DNA from: Verrucomicrobiota bacterium
GTDB lineage: Bacteria > Verrucomicrobiota > Verrucomicrobiia > Limisphaerales > UBA9464
Direction of reading: 5' to 3'
NCBI GenBank assembly: GCA_947471985.1
Contig: CANIZL010000068.1
Location: 1 to 37,326, forward strand
DNA: 37,326 nt
Shown here in pieces: positions 35,001-37,326 of the stretch. The translations under genes and the position numbers were made by a program. The notes below the pieces were generated by a model. It saw nothing but the letters and a program-made list of their open reading frames with translations, made no database searches and had not been told where the DNA came from. Positions within the stretch are counted from its first letter, which is position 1. Every line of letters starts with the position of its first letter.

Positions 35001-35448
35001 CGTCGGCCTTCAAAACCAACGAATGTTTGGCCCCGGCAGCCACCCCCATGACTTGATTCTGTGCCGCTGCGGGAATGGTTGCTTGTCCGGAGACATTCCA
35101 GCCCCATCCCACGACGCTGCCATCAGATTTGAGGGCCAAAGTGTGCCGGAAGCCCGCCGCAATGGAGACGACATCGCCATTTGCGCTGAGCGGAACGCTG
35201 GTTTGTTGATAAAGGTCGTCACCCCAAGCAATAACCGAACCATTTCGTCTCAGGGCCACGGTATGGCCCCGGCCGCACGAAATAGCCACAACGTCCCGGA
35301 ACGCTGTGGCCGGGACCCGGGATTCCCCGAAGACATTATCGCCCCATGCCAGGACCGCTTCAGCGGTGGCCCCAATTCCCGAGACCGGTAAGCCAGCGAG
35401 AACTACGGCGCACCAAAGAATGCCACCAAGGCGGGGTAGTATGTGCAT
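32083..35448 (-). CDS. Secreted RCC1-repeat / Ig-like protein with Verrucomicrobia-type C-terminal module
   Basis: 1121 residues from the ATG at 35448, preferred over the one at 35478 because it opens a signal peptide (MHILPRLGGILWCAVVLAGL). Three blocks of RCC1-type propeller repeats (about 30-305, 400-670, 760-1045) carry the recurring pattern HSLALKxDGSVVAWGxNxxGQxxVP. They are separated by two Ig-like domains (about 308-395 with QWRKDGKEI, and 674-755 with KWQKDGMDL, each ending AGSYxVVVS or AGAYSVVVS). The end is the module FQLQSTTELTPPVQW...GWFRLH. Exported RCC1/Ig proteins are probably surface or matrix proteins; no enzyme motif is seen. The gene is less GC-rich than the housekeeping block and opposes it in strand, consistent with acquisition. 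Confidence 0.85.
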   Translation of the reverse strand: MHILPRLGGILWCAVVLAGLPVSGIGATAEAVLAWGDNVFGESRVPATAFRDVVAISCGRGHTVALRRNGSVIAWGDDLYQQTSVPLSANGDVVSIAAGFRHTLALKSDGSVVGWGWNVSGQATIPAAAQNQVMGVAAGAKHSLVLKADGSVFAWGSNSSGQTNVPETAKGGIRAVIAGANHSIALTAEGGVVAWGLNSDGQSDVPNSVRTSVQAIAAGAAHSLALKEDGSVVAWGDNRYGQSTVPEGAKNGVVAIAAGSEHSMALKADGTIVEWGHSVGQLPLPNGGAGGTTVIAAGWYHNAAIVVPSPPEITVEPVSQSVPRGSNGYFSVHARGYPLAYQWRKDGKEIFGATGRVLPLGKVRAQQAGSYDVVVSNSAGSVTSTNPAALIVPPAPSGSARIWTGKADASVPLPAQSDVIGITKGQLVLKADGSVFAWGSEAGILPDTLKSNVIDVVKEYYHSLVLMSDGSVISWGIKVPGISIDPGFVPDDLQGVVAVEAGEFRSIALKSDGAVVVWGRNAFGETNLPLAAKSGVAAISNGPRLVIALKRDGTVIYWGGVSRPGEAIAPDFQGEIVAIAAGGSEIFALTDTGTLTRWGDVTRDGLKVPNEAQSGVVAMVAESDYLAVLKADGKVYAWELDGNIAKPLSVPDPNASLAVTLSGGSVVTLARAEAPRIRQQPAGLTAVVGTSVHLEVKTEGYPANSKWQKDGMDLPGAVNSGYDIPFVLPSDAGAYSVVVSSYLGAVTSSPPAVLSVKPSHGTLVAWTDTSSDPIPVPTALRTGMIGVSAAQDFILALRGDASVVSWNPGGGYNPPVPPEAQTGVQAIGTAASFGVALKTNGAVIAWGGSNQYGESDVPESARSGVVAISVGSAHILALKGDGTVVAWGDNLWGQATVPANLPGKAVAIAAGGRFSAALLSNGTVRIWGNVADLKQRLQITSATGIRSIAAGLFHLLALDNNGRVLGAGESEYDYGQSRVPGSATHDVVRIVAGHFHSLAYTSDGSLIAWGLNTSDSRWYPGYGRSFIPAAARDSIVTTAAGHGFYVALIGFPEGLEAKQNGSGIEISWPADWTDFQLQSTTELTPPVQWSNHPAAPILLEDHFRVIHDTTNHAGWFRLHRP

Positions 35449-35627
35449 GCCGGGTTGATGGGTCACCGGAAATTCCAAGTCACGCAGCCAAAATGCCCCG
35501 GAGTTTATCCTCGATTGGATGGCACGGTTCCGTGGACATTTTGCAGGATTGATTTTCGACTAGAGACCTCGCCCTCCCGCTTGTAAAGGCGATTCGTTCA
35601 AGCCACCAAAAGTCGGCCTAAAGTGCA

Positions 35628-35791
35628 GATGCTCTTGGCGGGTGAGTCGCGGACTGAAATCCTCGGCAACCTTCCCTCGCCCCGGGGCAAAGGAAACGGC
35701 CAACCTGCGGCGTATGCCTCGGCTGCTCGTAGTCGCACAAAGAGTGTGGTGTTTAGGCCGGCAAGAACAGGGAGTTCCCGCCGGCTTTTTT
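35628..35791 (+). pseudogene. Decayed duplicate of the nrdJ 3' end with its terminator
   Basis: 35628-35701 translates as LLAGESRTEILGNLPSP, resembling nrdJ LALADESRTEILVKASL. After an internal loss of about 165 bp (relative to nrdJ 31555-31735), 35716-35791 repeats the nrdJ end, stop region and terminator almost base for base. The loss shifts the frame, so the nrdJ stop is no longer in phase. The left arm of the duplicated terminator stem has changed (GGCGGGAAC to GGCAAGAAC), leaving an internal 2x2 mismatch, followed by T6. Confidence 0.7.
35757..35791 (+). terminator. Degenerate terminator in the nrdJ-tail copy
   Basis: Stem GCCGGC (35757-35762) with GCCGGC (35780-35785), an inner stem GAAC/GTTC, a mismatch between them, and T6. 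No plus-strand gene now reads into it. Confidence 0.5.
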
Positions 35792-35966
35792 CCATGTGCT
35801 CAAAGGAAGGGAACTGAATAGCGATCAGCGACCCGAAGGACTCTGGAAACCGGCCTACCGACCGGAAAGTCGGCACAGGCAAACACTCAACGGCCCGGCA
35901 CTGGTGACGTGTGGGTTGCAACCGGAACGCGAGGGCCAAGTCCGCCGGAGCGCATGGGCGTCGTGG

Positions 35967-36479
35967 TCATTTGGAATTCTTGCGCGCTCCCTCATACATT
36001 TTGATCGCGACACTTTTTGTGAAATCGCGCTGACGCCACTCGTCGTAAAGCGGATATGGCGCGAATTCCGACTTGTGTTCCTCCCACCAGAAATACAGGT
36101 CGCCCGCAAAATATCTCTGCTTGCCGTCCTTGTCGGACGTGAAGATGGGAACCGCGTCACCGACGCGCTGGTGAAATGCCTGACCCAATTCCGAGTCGAG
36201 AGGAATGAAACCACCGACCTGAACAACCGCGTAAAACACAAACCGGCCGGGAGCGCGATTGTCTGATTTCCTGAGGGCGATGGTCAGTTCGGCGTCGAAA
36301 CGAGCCTCATTCTTTTTGATGGTTGGAAGCAGATTGTTTTTGCCTTGCGCGAAGCTGTCCCAATTACTGAGGTAGCGGTCTATAAAGGTGAAGTCACCGC
36401 TGGGCTTCTTGATGCATCCACCGAGTTGGAGCGAGACTAGTACCAGGAAAAGTGTGCGAATGGCTTGAAGTGGTTTCAT
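35967..36479 (-). CDS. Small lipoprotein of unknown function
   Basis: 170 residues from the ATG at 36479, chosen because it begins a lipoprotein signal (MKPLQAIRTLFLVLVSLQLGGC) with lipobox LGGC, so Cys22 would be lipidated. The open frame continues upstream to 36668 but overlaps the next gene and has no merit there. The mature part is charged and aromatic (FTFIDRYLSNWDSF, GDLYFWWEEHKSEFAPYPLYDEWRQRDF). I recognise no domain. It is downstream of and in the same strand as the AHSA1-like gene with a 134-bp gap, so they may or may not share a transcript. Confidence 0.65.
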   Translation of the reverse strand: MKPLQAIRTLFLVLVSLQLGGCIKKPSGDFTFIDRYLSNWDSFAQGKNNLLPTIKKNEARFDAELTIALRKSDNRAPGRFVFYAVVQVGGFIPLDSELGQAFHQRVGDAVPIFTSDKDGKQRYFAGDLYFWWEEHKSEFAPYPLYDEWRQRDFTKSVAIKMYEGARKNSK

Positions 36480-36613
36480 GGATTTTCGGAGGTGCGTAAC
36501 GAAGAAATAAACCTTTGCTGTCGAGCGCAGGCGAGGGCGGCGGTCGACGCGATGTTTTTTGGTCAGGATCCGCTGGAGCAGAGAACAGGACCACAGGATT
36601 GTGGTTCGAAGGA

Positions 36614-37024
36614 TCACTCCGGCCGTGCTGCCACATGCCGGGCGAAGCGATCGAGAATCGCCTGCCATCCCTGCCGCTGCTGCTCGAAGGGATGCGTGTT
36701 CTCCGCGTCAAATGTCTCCCGAACTACGACTCCCGCGTCACTGCGAACGAACTCGATGAGCGCAGTACGGCCGCCGAAGGTCATTTCAATTAGCTCGAGG
36801 GGGACGAGCTGGGTGTAAGTCCCGGCGAAGTCGAAGCCAAAGCTGCCGTCCTTGGCCTCCATGCGCGAGGAGAACGCGCCGCCGACTCGCAAATCAACCG
36901 CAGCGGCGGTGGTGTGCCAGTCATCGGATGCGGCGTTCCACTGCTTGATGTCATCCGGCGTAGTCCAGGCACGCCACACCTCTTCGATGGGGGCATTGAC
37001 CGTGGTCTCAACTGTGATTTTCAT
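36614..37024 (-). CDS. AHSA1/SRPBCC-family (START-like) protein
   Basis: 136 residues from the ATG at 37024, which begins at the family's usual first strand (MKITVETTVNAPIEEVWRAWTTP); the frame extends 16 codons further up without support. Family signs are the WRAWTTPDDIKQWN helix, VGGAFSSRM, the FDFAGTYTQLVPLELIEMTF strand pair, and the C-terminal amphipathic helix HPFEQQRQGWQAILDRFARHV. These proteins have a hydrophobic-cavity helix-grip fold. Most bacterial members have no assigned function, and some bind small ligands or occur with ArsR regulators, none of which is seen here. A weak AAGAG ribosome-binding-like sequence lies 8 nt upstream of the start. Confidence 0.88.
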   Translation of the reverse strand: MKITVETTVNAPIEEVWRAWTTPDDIKQWNAASDDWHTTAAAVDLRVGGAFSSRMEAKDGSFGFDFAGTYTQLVPLELIEMTFGGRTALIEFVRSDAGVVVRETFDAENTHPFEQQRQGWQAILDRFARHVAARPE

Positions 37025-37279
37025 ATTTTGTACTCTTTTTAGGGTGGGGGTGTGAACTGGCCATATCACCAATGCACAGTAAACTGGCCGACCCGTCGCA
37101 AACTCAGAATCACACCCGCGGCGCCCGGTTTGCTTCGCATTCCCTCCGTTTCTGAGTTCGTGACCTCAAAGTAAAGGTTCATTACGCTACGGGTTGAAGT
37201 GGGAGGGAATGGTGGAGGGAGCCCGTAGGGCGACCGGAACCATTCCCTCCCACGGGCGGTTCAAAACCGTAACAAAAAA
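37025..37279. other. Intergenic region with repeat at the right edge
   Basis: About 255 bp. It contains the 15-bp inverted repeat at 37199-37253 and a small dyad CGGTT-CAA-AACCG at 37257-37269. Nothing else is recognised. Confidence 0.5.
37199..37253. repeat. Perfect 15-bp inverted repeat with 25-bp loop
   Basis: GTGGGAGGGAATGGT (37199-37213) and its exact reverse complement (37239-37253) enclose a G-rich loop. There is no T-run after either arm, so it is not a standard terminator. It resembles a dispersed palindromic (REP-like) unit or an element end. Confidence 0.65.
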
Positions 37280-37326
37280 ATGACCCGCACCAACTCCACC
37301 GAAACTCCCCCAAAGAGCGCCGGCAA
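37280..37326 (+). CDS. Possible start of a gene cut by the window edge
   Basis: An ATG after a run of A opens a frame (MTRTNSTETPPKSAG...) that continues to the edge. It is only 15 codons long, polar at the N-terminus, and not identifiable. A transposase or unknown cytoplasmic protein is possible. Confidence 0.3.
   Translation, partial: MTRTNSTETPPKSAG

Larger units (their letters stand above)
35449..35966. other. Gene-free stretch holding a decayed nrdJ tail
   Basis: About 520 bp between two minus-strand genes. It contains a small dyad CACGG-TT-CCGTG (near 35523) in the presumed RCC1 promoter region and the plus-strand nrdJ-tail relic at 35628-35791. The rest (35792-35966) has short open frames on both strands with no recognisable product. 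Confidence 0.6.

Noticed and set aside
35598-35939. 113-codon minus-strand frame over the nrdJ-tail copy
   Set aside because: The plus strand shows clear nucleotide similarity to the nrdJ end, and the frame is its antisense shadow.
36480-36668. Upstream extension of the lipoprotein gene
   Set aside because: It would overlap the AHSA1-like gene's 3' end and bury the lipoprotein signal peptide 63 residues inside the protein.

Overview
The window looks like a chromosomal segment of a GC-rich member of the Verrucomicrobia, possibly near the Limisphaerales/Pedosphaera group. That placement is an inference. It rests on secreted CotH/lamin-tail giants, secreted proteins sharing a C-terminal module of the form [LF]xLQSxxxLxxW...FYR, a membrane-bound-dehydrogenase/CxxCH cytochrome next to a ceramidase-like protein, a B12-dependent ribonucleotide reductase, and the general lack of Shine-Dalgarno sequences.

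Layout. 1-1821: the end of a PAS histidine kinase and its LuxR-type response regulator, translationally coupled. 1982-8584: a 2200-residue secreted protein (lamin-tail, CotH, beta-helix, four more lamin-tail domains, calcium repeats). 8568-9188 (minus): a secreted-protein tail with no convincing start. 9336-11785: a short-chain dehydrogenase followed by two ABC-2 permeases whose ATPase is not here. 11833-15741 (minus): an SbcC/SbcD-like ATPase and nuclease pair. 15868-20252: a small Cys-rich secreted protein, a ceramidase-like secreted protein and a PVC-type cytochrome c, the last two overlapping by 4 bp.

20414-28213 is the housekeeping heart: mreB, mreC, mreD, PBP2 (mrdA), rodA (mrdB) and an RNase E/G gene, tightly packed on one strand and closed by a strong terminator. 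MreB filaments, MreC/MreD and the RodA-PBP2 synthase together build the lateral cell wall. Two adjacent DnaA-box-like 9-mers lie upstream of mreB. nrdJ (28582-31752) follows, with a NrdR-box-like palindrome in its leader and its own terminator.

From about 31.8 kb to the right edge the sequence is visibly less GC-rich and looks accessory. A 1121-residue RCC1-repeat/Ig secreted protein (minus strand) lies between intact nrdJ and a decayed second copy of the nrdJ 3' end with its terminator. Beyond it are a small lipoprotein, an AHSA1/SRPBCC protein, a perfect 15-bp inverted repeat and the possible start of another gene at the edge.

No tRNA, rRNA, CRISPR array or complete insertion sequence was recognised. 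The best candidates for something new are the nrdJ-tail duplication around the RCC1 gene, the DnaA-box pair in front of the cell-shape operon, and the C-terminal module shared by four otherwise unrelated exported proteins.
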